Assembly: GCA_002440825.1 (NCBI GenBank)
Contig: DJVH01000052.1
Coordinates: 1 to 11,325 of the forward strand
DNA from: Bacteriovoracaceae bacterium UBA6261
Lineage (GTDB): Bacteria; Bdellovibrionota; Bacteriovoracia; Bacteriovoracales; Bacteriovoracaceae
Length of the DNA stretch: 11,325 nt
Direction of reading: 5' to 3'
Each line of letters opens with the position of its first letter. Positions within the stretch are counted from its first letter, which is position 1. The notes beneath the pieces were generated by a model. The model did no database searches and was not told the DNA's origin. It saw nothing but the letters and a program-made list of their open reading frames with translations. Below, one piece after another: positions 4,163 to 11,325 of the stretch. The position numbers and the translations under genes are program-made.

Positions 4163-6535
4163 TTAGAAATCATTTAAGATCCACTCCTCTTCATCAAGAA
4201 GGCTGTCTTGCTCTTGAGTCTTCATTTCCTGCTCGCTCACCTCTTCCTGTTTAAGCTCAGTTCCTCTGGACAGAACAAACCAGATCAGGGGAATTAACCC
4301 CCCGAAGACAAAAATCGTTCCTCCGACAGAACGGAAATACGTCAGAGTTTTAAAGACGGAGCCCGAAATAATTTCGTGAGAACGCGCATACCAGAATCCA
4401 TACTCAATGCCTTTAATCATCTGGTAAAGTCCGACTGGGAATAAATCCAGGAACATCATCAGTGCAATCCCTATGTTGAGACACCAGAAAGAAGTGCGCA
4501 CCAGTTTTGCGTTCCATCGGTTTTTCGGAAACAAATGTTGAAGACAGAAGAGCATGCCTGCGATGGCAATATTTCCTTTTACTCCGAACATGGCCCCGTG
4601 AGCGTGATTGTTGGTCAGATAAGTTGCATGCTCAAAATAGTTCACAATCGGAAGATTGATCAGAGACCCCAGAACACCTGCGCCGAAAATATTCCAGAAG
4701 TTGACGGCCAGTATGAAAAGCCACACTTCCCCCATGACTGTATTTTGATTTCCCCGTTGATAAGACTCGTGTGAGAGCTCTCCTTTTTTTCTCATTTCCC
4801 ACGCATCGAGAGTGAGCAAGAGAAGCGGAAGAACCTGCATGGTCGAAAAGACACTTCCTAAAGCAATGATGCCGGTCGGTTTAGCTATCCAATAGAAGTT
4901 GTGAGCAATCCCCAATGTTGCAGTAAAAAGAAAGAGCATGACGGCGAGAAAGATCGCTCTTTCGGCCATGGCCCGGTTGATGAAATTCATCTGCACCATG
5001 ATGTAAGCGACGATAACTGTCGTGAAGACTTCGAAAGTGACTTCAACCCACATGTGAACAACCATCCATCTCCAGTAATCGGCGATGGCAAAATTCGTTT
5101 TGGGAGTGACAAACAATCCGAAGAACAGGAAGAAGACCATGATTCCGCTTCCGTATAAAAGCCAGGCAGGCACCGACCAGAGATTTTTTTTCGTGAGCCA
5201 CGGTTTGACTCCGCGGTAGATAATAAAAATCCAGAGTGAAAAGGCCACAAGCAGAAGGATCTGGAAGAAACGTCCCAGCTCCATAAATTCCCAGCCCTGG
5301 TTCCCAAACCAGTAATTCGCCTCTCCTTTTAAGAAACCTACGTTTCCGAGATAAATGCCGACTAAAGCGCCGACTCCGACGATCAAGCACAAGGCAAAAA
5401 GAAGATTAATAAGTTTTTGCTGCCCTTTGGGAACTTTGGCCAGTCGGGCGAGAAAGAAAATCGTGTAGCCAACCCAGCACATGAAAAACCAGTAAATTTG
5501 AAAGAGCGTATGAAAACTTCTGGCAACTGGAAATGGTAAAATATTTCCGAGATACAGACCAAAAGGTCTGATGAAATCTGTCGCGCAAACAATTCCTACC
5601 AATACCTGAACACCGAAGACGGCCATGGCCAGGGCAAAGAATTTATATGTCGCCCTTTGAGTGGACCTGACTTTGTCTGATTCCAGATCTGAAGTTGTAA
5701 GCCACTTCCCATTTGTTTTTTCCCTGTCAAAAGGATCGGGATACGCGGCTTTCATCTGCCCATAGACGTAAAGAATCAGCATCGTTCCCAGAAATAAAAT
5801 AAAAATAGAAAGAAAACTCCAGATATAAATAGCCGATGAAGGTGTATTGCCCACGGCAGGATCATGCGGCCAGTTGTGAGTGTAACTATAATTTTCCCCT
5901 GGTCTGTTGGCCACTGCTGCCCAGGCTCCCCAATAGAAAAAGGCGGTAAGATTTTTCAATTCTTCCTCTGTGAGCTCATAACCAAGTTTGATATGAGCAG
6001 GATTGGATTGATCTTTAAAAAGACTTAAATAATAGTGAACCAGATTCTTGAAAGAAGCGGCCTCTGCTTCCGGTATCATGATTTGTTCAGTTTCTGAGCG
6101 ATAACCATTTTCTTTGAATTCGCGTTTGACTCTGGCCGCGATGATTTCTTTTTCATCAAGACTGAGATCTGTTTTTCCGGATTTCTCCTGATAATAGGAA
6201 TTCATAAAAAGATTGATCTGGTGAATGGAATCGGCCGTAAAGTCAGGACCTCTTTCTGCTCCATCTCCCCAGAAAGATCCATAATTCATCAACCCGCGCT
6301 GAAGAAAAACTTTTTGCCCTTCATCGATCGCTTCTTTTTTTATGATGACTTCGCCGCTTTCTGTCGCAACAAAATCGGCAATAGGTGGAGCACTCGTATA
6401 AGTTGCCCCTCCGAGATAAATGAGTCCAAGCACGCTCACCACAGAGACAAAAATAAAAAAACTCATCCAGTATTTCTTATTCAACAAATAGGCGGCCATA
6501 CTCTCAGTTCCGAACTGAGTTTTGCGAATGTTCAT
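4163..6535 (-). CDS. nod: Nitric oxide dismutase-like qNOR homologue (NOD)
   Basis: A 790-aa membrane protein of the single-chain quinol NO reductase family. Seen: anchor helix 24-43; heme-less cytochrome-c-like periplasmic domain (RGLMNYGSFW, RGPDFTAD, ANRPG, SYTHNW); then about 13 membrane helices. Heme histidines are kept: 342 (low-spin heme b) and the HAH pair 644/646. FeB ligands His494, Glu498 and His545 remain, but the second His of the usual HH pair is Asn546 and the second active-site Glu is Gln567. The quinol site is lost: His, Glu, Phe and Asp of Geobacillus qNOR (328, 332, 336, 746) are Thr319, Arg323, Leu327 and Gly739. Loss of this site is what distinguishes nitric oxide dismutases (2 NO to N2 + O2) of Methylomirabilis and strain HdN1 from respiratory enzymes. 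The last ~30 residues are an acidic Glu/Gln-rich tail. Start: ATG at 6535 with CGGAG five bases upstream. The family is certain; dismutase activity is inferred. Confidence 0.88.
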   Translation of the reverse strand: MNIRKTQFGTESMAAYLLNKKYWMSFFIFVSVVSVLGLIYLGGATYTSAPPIADFVATESGEVIIKKEAIDEGQKVFLQRGLMNYGSFWGDGAERGPDFTADSIHQINLFMNSYYQEKSGKTDLSLDEKEIIAARVKREFKENGYRSETEQIMIPEAEAASFKNLVHYYLSLFKDQSNPAHIKLGYELTEEELKNLTAFFYWGAWAAVANRPGENYSYTHNWPHDPAVGNTPSSAIYIWSFLSIFILFLGTMLILYVYGQMKAAYPDPFDREKTNGKWLTTSDLESDKVRSTQRATYKFFALAMAVFGVQVLVGIVCATDFIRPFGLYLGNILPFPVARSFHTLFQIYWFFMCWVGYTIFFLARLAKVPKGQQKLINLLFALCLIVGVGALVGIYLGNVGFLKGEANYWFGNQGWEFMELGRFFQILLLVAFSLWIFIIYRGVKPWLTKKNLWSVPAWLLYGSGIMVFFLFFGLFVTPKTNFAIADYWRWMVVHMWVEVTFEVFTTVIVAYIMVQMNFINRAMAERAIFLAVMLFLFTATLGIAHNFYWIAKPTGIIALGSVFSTMQVLPLLLLTLDAWEMRKKGELSHESYQRGNQNTVMGEVWLFILAVNFWNIFGAGVLGSLINLPIVNYFEHATYLTNNHAHGAMFGVKGNIAIAGMLFCLQHLFPKNRWNAKLVRTSFWCLNIGIALMMFLDLFPVGLYQMIKGIEYGFWYARSHEIISGSVFKTLTYFRSVGGTIFVFGGLIPLIWFVLSRGTELKQEEVSEQEMKTQEQDSLLDEEEWILNDF
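6503..6519. repeat. Perfect inverted repeat in the 5' end of the NOD-like gene
   Basis: Seen: CTCAGTTC C GAACTGAG, 8-bp arms around one base, within codons 6-11. Its core AGTTCCGAAC recurs in inverted orientation at 6591-6600 in the leader region. It may be an operator or simply chance in coding sequence. Confidence 0.4.
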
Positions 6536-6572
6536 TTTCACTCCGATTCTTTTTTTAAATTTTTAGAGAGTC

Positions 6573-6614
6573 ATTTAAACAAACACGGAAAGTTCGGAAC
6601 ATGAGGTAAGTCAA
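6573..6614 (-). promoter_or_regulatory. Candidate CRP/FNR-type promoter of the NOD-like gene
   Basis: Seen on the minus strand: TTGACTTACCTCAT (6614-6601), a full TTGAC half-site and a degenerate second half of a CRP/FNR/Dnr-type box. It is followed at the correct distance by a -10-like TTAAAT (6578-6573). The box would be centred about 41 bp before a start near 6566, the class II arrangement, and the ribosome site follows about 20 bases later. AGTTCGGAAC (6591-6600) lies directly between box and -10. Known: NO-responsive CRP/FNR regulators often control NO reductases. No other match to a full FNR or NsrR site was seen. Confidence 0.3.
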
Positions 6615-6672
6615 TTAATTTTGTCTAAACCAGTGCTATTGAAAGATTCCACCGGGAGGGGCCAGCAACATT

Positions 6673-9471
6673 TTAATGAATGTGAGAAGTGAAAGAATTT
6701 TCCGAATGAGGTTCACTTTCGTTTTTCAATTTATAAACAGGCAGTGAGAAATTAAAAGTCGTTCCTCTTCCAACTTCGCTTTCAACCCAGATTTTTCCGC
6801 CGTGAGCTTCGACAATTCCTTTTGTAATAGCAAGCCCCAGTCCCGCCCCCTCACTGCTTCCCTGGGCTGCCTGCCAAAATGGATCAAAGAGATGAGGAAT
6901 GTCGCTTTCTTGAATACCCGGGCCGGAATCACTGACTGAAAATATTATTTCGCCCTCTTTCACTCTAGCAGAAATTTTTATTCTTCCATATTTAGGCGTG
7001 AACTTCAAAGCGTTGCCGATGAGGTTGGAAAAAACCTGAAGAAGTCGCTCATGATCCACGTTGATCAGCGGCAACTCTTCCGGAAAATCTTCAGTGAGAG
7101 TGAGCGATTTGTTTTCCACCAGATTGCGATGGAGTTCAATGGCCTCTGTCGCAATATGAAGAGCGTTGATGATATTTTTGTCCATCGAAAGTTTTTTCGC
7201 CTGCATTTTTGCTACATCCAACAGATCCTGGATAAGATGATTAGCATTTTTAATCGAGCGCTTGATCATGTCAGCTTGTTTTCGTTCTTTCTCAAGGTCT
7301 TTCGGCATATTTCTGATGATCTGGTCAATTCCCAGCGAAATGGCATTAAGCGGATTGCGAAGATCATGGGCCACAATGCGAAGGACTTCATCGCGCAATT
7401 TAGTCGATTCCTGAGATTCTTCATACAGCCTGGCATTGTCTGTTGCGAGGGCCGCTCTTCCCGCTATTTCTTCGGCTAAGGCCAGATCAAAAGAATTATA
7501 GCGATGACCGGGGTCAATGCTCATAAACTTCACAGTTCCCAGAATTTTTCCGCGGGCCTTGAGGGGAACTATAATTAAAGATTCCAATCCCCACTCTTTA
7601 AAAATTGAGATGTCTCCACTGTAATTGAGGGAGGCCATTAACCATGCATCTGTGACTTTCGGAACGAGTTCGGACTCTTCGGTTTCAAGGACGTGCCACA
7701 TGCCGACGGGTGAGCCTTTCATTCCGAGAAAATAATTTGTATTAGACCAGAATTTTTTCTTCTCGGGGTCGCGATGAACGGCGACGACGCGGTCTATTTG
7801 ATTGTCTTCAGTCAATAAATCTATCAGACAGATGTCAGCAAAATGTGGAACAACTAAATTGGCAAGAACGTTTAGTGTCTGCTTGTAATCAAGGTGAAGA
7901 ACTAAATTTTTGCTGAGTTCAGAAAGGAATTTTTGCATCTCTTCTGTCTTTTTACGATCGACGATATTTCGGGCCATAATAGAGAGATAAAGTGGATTGC
8001 CCTGCTTGTCCCGGTGAGAAACAATCACCTCAGAAACAGGAATCTCGTTGCCTTTTTTATCGGCCAGAACAGTTTCACCAACCCAGGTCCCGCTCTCGAT
8101 GGAAGCAGGAATGCCTTCTCGAAAAATTTTTCCGACCGCCCAAACCGGGTGCAAGTCAATGAGCGTTTTATGAGCAACTTCTGTATCTGAAATCCCCATG
8201 ATTCTTTTTCCCGCTTTGTTCATGTAAAACAAATGTCCGCTGTTATCGACTGTGGCGATAAGATCGGGAGTAGCTTCAAGGATGGCCGATTGACGTTTGT
8301 GATATTCTTCTATTTTTTTGCGCTCACTTATGTCGCGAATAAAAAAACTTTTCCAGCTTTGTTCTTTATCGTCTTTAAATATGGCGGATGAAATTTCAGC
8401 AGAGATTTTGCTTCCATCCTTTCGACTCAACGCCATTTCACCATTATATGTGCCGGTATGATTACGGCTGCCCATTGACTTGATGAGGTTTGCCTGATGA
8501 GGAAAAATTAAGGAATCCCAACTTTTCTGAATTAATTCTTCACGTGTATAGCCGAACATCTGAGCCGCCGCAGGATTGGCCATAACGATTTTGTCCTCAG
8601 GATCAACCAGCAGAATTCCATCCATGCTGAATTCAAAAATAGATTTAAATTTCTTTTCACTCTCTTTGAGCCTCTCTTCAAAACTTTTCTTTTCATTGAT
8701 GTCGTGGATATAGATGGAAAGACCATTCTCCGTGTAATAAGCCCTGGCAATGATCCACTTTTTGGAAATGATAGAAAAATCTTCCAATTCAAGGTCGCGC
8801 TGCTCTTCCATGGCCTGCTTATACATCAGCGTAAATTTTGTTATGGGAAAGAAATCCCAAAAGTACTGTCCGATGAGTTTATCTTTATTTTTTAAATTCA
8901 TCATTTTTTCAGCTTTCTCATTGATATAAACAAATCGCCAGTCGCGGTCGACTGCGAAGAAAGCATCCGAAATATGTTCAAGGATATTGCTCACTAAAGC
9001 TTCGCCTTTTTCTGCTTTCAACCGCGAAGTTTTCTCCTCTTTTCTTGTAGCAATTAAATTCGTAACATCTTCAACATGATGGATGATGTATTCGATATCC
9101 CCTTTTTCATTCTTGACCGGGATATTGCAAGGTTCCCAATAGCGCACTTCAAACTCACCTTTCTCATTCTGAATATCGTATTTCTGAAGGGCCATTTTAT
9201 CGGTTTCTTTGTTTTTCAAAACTCGAAGCAATGAGTTTCGCAAGTTGTTCTCGCCAGTGGCTTCGGGATCATCAGGATTATCGGGAAAGGCTTTAAAAAG
9301 AGGTTGACCTAAAACACTGCTGCGCTCTCTCATTGTTTCTTTATCGCGCACATCACTTGTGGCCAGGATGGTGAAATGTTCGTCTGGAGCAAGAATAAGA
9401 TAGTTGCCCGGTGAAGTTTCAAAAATTTTTTTATAATCAATGTCAAAGCTTGATTTTTTAGGCTCGTTCAT
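6673..9471 (-). CDS. Soluble hybrid-sensor-type histidine kinase, PAS x4-GAF-HisKA-HATPase
   Basis: A 932-aa cytoplasmic kinase with no membrane segment or signal peptide. Domains in order: a PAS with the FPDNPDDPEATGENNLRNSL signature (about 12-140), a second PAS (about 158-265), a third (272-388, MDGILLVDPEDKIVMANPAA), a fourth (393-508), a GAF domain (about 515-680), HisKA with phospho-acceptor His702 (VAHDLRNPL), and a HATPase with N-box Asn816/Asn820, G1 DSGPGI (848-853), F-box FDPFWQ (862-867) and G2 GAGLGLAITKG (875-885). All catalytic boxes are intact. No receiver domain or response regulator gene is in the window, so its partner is elsewhere. It lies 137 bp upstream of the NOD-like gene on the same strand with no clear terminator between, so the two may be co-transcribed. 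PAS and GAF domains can sense redox, oxygen or NO, but no heme or flavin ligand can be assigned. Start at ATG 9471; no strong Shine-Dalgarno. Confidence 0.93.
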   Translation of the reverse strand: MNEPKKSSFDIDYKKIFETSPGNYLILAPDEHFTILATSDVRDKETMRERSSVLGQPLFKAFPDNPDDPEATGENNLRNSLLRVLKNKETDKMALQKYDIQNEKGEFEVRYWEPCNIPVKNEKGDIEYIIHHVEDVTNLIATRKEEKTSRLKAEKGEALVSNILEHISDAFFAVDRDWRFVYINEKAEKMMNLKNKDKLIGQYFWDFFPITKFTLMYKQAMEEQRDLELEDFSIISKKWIIARAYYTENGLSIYIHDINEKKSFEERLKESEKKFKSIFEFSMDGILLVDPEDKIVMANPAAAQMFGYTREELIQKSWDSLIFPHQANLIKSMGSRNHTGTYNGEMALSRKDGSKISAEISSAIFKDDKEQSWKSFFIRDISERKKIEEYHKRQSAILEATPDLIATVDNSGHLFYMNKAGKRIMGISDTEVAHKTLIDLHPVWAVGKIFREGIPASIESGTWVGETVLADKKGNEIPVSEVIVSHRDKQGNPLYLSIMARNIVDRKKTEEMQKFLSELSKNLVLHLDYKQTLNVLANLVVPHFADICLIDLLTEDNQIDRVVAVHRDPEKKKFWSNTNYFLGMKGSPVGMWHVLETEESELVPKVTDAWLMASLNYSGDISIFKEWGLESLIIVPLKARGKILGTVKFMSIDPGHRYNSFDLALAEEIAGRAALATDNARLYEESQESTKLRDEVLRIVAHDLRNPLNAISLGIDQIIRNMPKDLEKERKQADMIKRSIKNANHLIQDLLDVAKMQAKKLSMDKNIINALHIATEAIELHRNLVENKSLTLTEDFPEELPLINVDHERLLQVFSNLIGNALKFTPKYGRIKISARVKEGEIIFSVSDSGPGIQESDIPHLFDPFWQAAQGSSEGAGLGLAITKGIVEAHGGKIWVESEVGRGTTFNFSLPVYKLKNESEPHSENSFTSHIH

Positions 9472-9477
9472 AAAAAA

Positions 9478-9505
9478 AACATAGCCTGAAAAAAAAATAA
9501 TTCAA
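9478..9505 (-). promoter_or_regulatory. Candidate promoter of the kinase gene, possibly leaderless
   Basis: On the minus strand TTGAAT (9505-9500), a 16-base spacer and TATGTT (9483-9478) form a moderate sigma70-like pair. Six Ts separate it from the ATG at 9471, so the message would start at or next to the start codon. The region has long A/T runs, so chance matches are likely. Confidence 0.3.
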
Positions 9506-9685
9506 AATTAAGCTTTGCTGTTTTTCCATAATAAAAACTTATGAGAGCAATACTGATCTTAGACAGGAAAAAGCATGATACGAAATTGGTGGCGTAGCTT
9601 AAATACAATAAATTTTTATCTCCTCAAATTTTAGTGTTAACATTTGTTTAAAAGGAAACGACTATTCTTTTCATAGGAGTTACAA

Positions 9686-11137
9686 GTGAAAAAAATTTTG
9701 GTCTTAGGTGCAGGCATTTCCGGTCATACTGCAGCTATGTTTCTTAAAAGATATCTTGGAAATAAAGCGACAGTAACGGTCATTTCTCCCGCGGCCAATT
9801 ACAACTGGATTCCTTCTAATATCTGGGTGGGTGTCGGAAAAATGGCCGAAGAAGATGTCAAAGTTCCTCTTGCTCCTATTTATCAGAAAATGGACATTCA
9901 TTTCATTCAGGGAAAAGCTGTTGAACTGTGGCCGGAAGGAAATGAATCCAATTCAAAGCCTTTCGTTAAATACCTGAGAACGGATATTAACTCTGAAGAA
10001 AAAATTGCGGAAGATTACGATTATCTTATTCATGCGACGGGACCGAAATTAAATTTCGAGGCCACACCAGGTTTGGGTCCGCATGGTGGGCACTCAGTTT
10101 CTGTTTGCACACCTGATCACGCGATAGAAGCTTCAAGACAACTTCATGCGGCCATTCAGGAAATGAAGAACGGAAAAAGAAAGACTCTTCTTGTGGGAAC
10201 AGGCCACGGCACTTGCACTTGCGAAGGAGCTGCCTTCGAGTACGTTTTCAACGTGGATTTTGAACTGCGCGAACACGGAGTCCGCCACATGGCAGATCTC
10301 TACTATATCACCAATGAAGCGGCCCTTGGAGATTTTGGCGTCAATGGCATGCATTTAAAAGTTGGCGGCTATGTGACGTCCTCTAAAATCTTTGCAGAAT
10401 CGTTGTACCTGGAAAGAGAAGTTAAATACATTCTCGGTGCTCATGTTTCGAAAGTGGAGAAAGATCATATTGAATATGAAACACTGGACGGAAATCAACA
10501 CAAATTAAATTTTGACTTTGCCATGCTTCTTCCTCCGTTTAAAGGAAATCAGTTAAATTCCTTTGCCAAGAATGGTGAAGAGATCACGTCGAAATTATTT
10601 TCTCCTGCGGGATTTATGAAAGTCGACGCTGATTACGAACCAAAGAGTGTGGATGATTGGTCTCACGAAGACTGGCCGAAACATTACACATGTCCATTGT
10701 ATAAAAATATTTTTGCCATCGGAATTGCTTTTGCTCCCCCACACCAGATTTCCGTTCCGAGAAAATCGCCGAACGGAACACTCATCACTCCGGCGCCACC
10801 AAGAACCGGAATGCCGTCGGCCACAATGGGAAGAGTTGTGGCAAAGAATATTGCCAATCAGATCAATGGCATCAGTGAACAAAAAACTTGTTCAATGGCC
10901 GAGCTGGGGGCTGCGTGCGTAGCTTCTGCCGGCAGTAGTTTTTTCAAGGGCACTGCTGCGACGATTGTCATGAGTCCTATCGTTCCCAATTTCAGCCATT
11001 TTCCCAGAACAGGAAGAGATGACAATGAAACCTATGGTGAAATTGGTCTTGCGGGACATTGGTTAAAAAGAATTTTACACACAGTCTTTATCTATAAAGC
11101 TAAGGCCAATCCATTCTGGTGGATCATTCCGGAATAA
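9686..11137 (+). CDS. sqr: Sulfide:quinone oxidoreductase-like flavoprotein
   Basis: A 483-aa FAD-dependent oxidoreductase of the SQR/FCSD type, expected to oxidise sulfide and pass electrons to quinone at the inner face of the membrane. Seen: FAD motif GAGISG (8-13); HATGPKL (116-122); SVCTPDHA (139-146), carrying a Cys (141) at the position of the first SQR cysteine; CTCEGAAFEY (177-186), with Cys177/179 at the second position; CPLYKNIFAIGIAFAPP (336-352), the second FAD-binding region with Cys336; TGMPSATMGRVVAKNI (374-389); and a C-terminal amphipathic, aromatic stretch (459-482) suited to membrane binding. I think it is closest to the long type III-like SQRs, but exact class and substrate are uncertain. 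Start: GTG with AGGAG six bases upstream. It is divergent from the kinase gene (214-bp gap) and followed after 12 bp by a small ORF, probably in one transcript. Confidence 0.85.
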   Translation: MKKILVLGAGISGHTAAMFLKRYLGNKATVTVISPAANYNWIPSNIWVGVGKMAEEDVKVPLAPIYQKMDIHFIQGKAVELWPEGNESNSKPFVKYLRTDINSEEKIAEDYDYLIHATGPKLNFEATPGLGPHGGHSVSVCTPDHAIEASRQLHAAIQEMKNGKRKTLLVGTGHGTCTCEGAAFEYVFNVDFELREHGVRHMADLYYITNEAALGDFGVNGMHLKVGGYVTSSKIFAESLYLEREVKYILGAHVSKVEKDHIEYETLDGNQHKLNFDFAMLLPPFKGNQLNSFAKNGEEITSKLFSPAGFMKVDADYEPKSVDDWSHEDWPKHYTCPLYKNIFAIGIAFAPPHQISVPRKSPNGTLITPAPPRTGMPSATMGRVVAKNIANQINGISEQKTCSMAELGAACVASAGSSFFKGTAATIVMSPIVPNFSHFPRTGRDDNETYGEIGLAGHWLKRILHTVFIYKAKANPFWWIIPE

Positions 11138-11149
11138 GAGGGAGTTTTT

Positions 11150-11299
11150 ATGGCGGAAAAATATAAAAATCAAAGCGATCTTCCACCACTACCGACAAAG
11201 TTCACACTTTTTTTGCGGACTTTTATTCCCTGGCAGATTTATCGCTTCATCGTTCTCAATATCAAAATGTTTAAACTAATCTATCGCGAACACAAGTGA
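11150..11299 (+). CDS. Small protein, 49 aa, in operon with the SQR-like gene
   Basis: Seen: an ATG at 11150 preceded by GAGGGAG, 49 codons and a TGA at 11297-11299, beginning 12 bp after the SQR-like stop. The product has a polar N-terminus with LPPLPTK (11-17), then a strongly hydrophobic and aromatic stretch with regularly spaced basic residues (FLRTFIPWQIYRFIVLNIKM, 21-40), ending basic. It looks like one amphipathic or membrane-embedded helix. The Shine-Dalgarno site, tight spacing and codon pattern argue for a real gene. No family function can be given; a partner of the flavoprotein or of the quinone pool is a guess. Confidence 0.72.
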   Translation: MAEKYKNQSDLPPLPTKFTLFLRTFIPWQIYRFIVLNIKMFKLIYREHK

Positions 11300-11325
11300 A
11301 GGTTCCAACACACTTTCCTGTAAGC

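Noticed and set aside
4901..5390. Overlapping open frames on both strands inside the NOD-like gene
   Set aside because: They are shadows of the conserved coding frame, with no ribosome sites and low-complexity or Ser/His/Arg-rich products.
4163..6535. Ordinary quinol-dependent NO reductase (norZ/qNor)
   Set aside because: Overall fold and N-terminal domain fit, but the quinol site is fully lost and the FeB site has Asn and Gln in place of His and Glu, so a plain reductase label would mislead.
6536..6672. Terminator between the kinase and the NOD-like gene
   Set aside because: The GC-rich stretch near 6650-6664 (CCACCGGGAGGGG) has no complementary arm and no T-run in the right direction.
9541..9597. 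18-codon ORF starting ATGAGAGCAATA in the kinase/SQR gap
   Set aside because: Too short, with no ribosome binding site and no sign of conservation.
9588..9620. tRNA-like start GGTGGCGTAGCTTAAAT in the gap before the SQR-like gene
   Set aside because: No matching acceptor arm, anticodon arm or T-arm follows; the downstream sequence is AT-rich leader.
1..11325. Mobile element, CRISPR array or prophage remains
   Set aside because: No transposase, integrase, terminal inverted repeats, regularly spaced repeats or phage genes were seen.

Overview
The window looks like a chromosomal segment of a Gram-negative bacterium with moderately low GC (an impression; I did not compute it). It holds ten well-supported or likely genes, one partial gene at the left edge and one speculative small ORF. 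Genes sit close together, several pairs converge with little or no gap, and many starts have clear Shine-Dalgarno sites. I cannot name the organism. The mix of a YceI protein, a cold-shock protein with its own N-terminal domain, a soluble multi-PAS kinase and an SQR-like flavoprotein would suit a Bdellovibrionota/deltaproteobacterial or Bacteroidota-like background, but this is a guess. I see no insertion sequence, CRISPR array, rRNA or tRNA.

Left part (1-4102): a truncated, exported YceI-family protein (minus); an SDR oxidoreductase (plus); a YeiH-family membrane protein (minus); a 366-bp gap with one possible 39-codon ORF; a cold-shock-domain protein (plus) facing a PhnA/YjdM zinc-ribbon protein (minus) across a strong two-way terminator with a duplicated arm; a small cupin (plus); and a three-helix membrane protein (minus) whose end overlaps the cupin gene.

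Right part (4088-11299) is the core of interest. A minus-strand series runs from a 932-aa soluble sensor histidine kinase (PAS x4, GAF, HisKA, HATPase) to a 790-aa protein of the quinol-dependent nitric oxide reductase fold, then to the small membrane protein. The qNOR-like protein keeps all three heme histidines but has lost the quinol-site residues (His, Glu, Phe and Asp are now Thr, Arg, Leu and Gly). Its FeB site is also changed (second His of the HH pair is Asn; second active-site Glu is Gln). This is the pattern expected of nitric oxide dismutase (NOD), which turns NO into N2 and O2, rather than of a respiratory NO reductase. A candidate CRP/FNR-like half-palindrome and an extra inverted motif lie in front of it.

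Divergent from the kinase is a sulfide:quinone-oxidoreductase-like flavoprotein followed after 12 bp by a 49-codon ORF with its own ribosome binding site. A reasonable reading (inference) is a small module for living with NO and sulfide at low oxygen: the kinase senses, NOD removes NO and may release O2 inside the cell, and the SQR-like enzyme feeds electrons from sulfide into the quinone pool.
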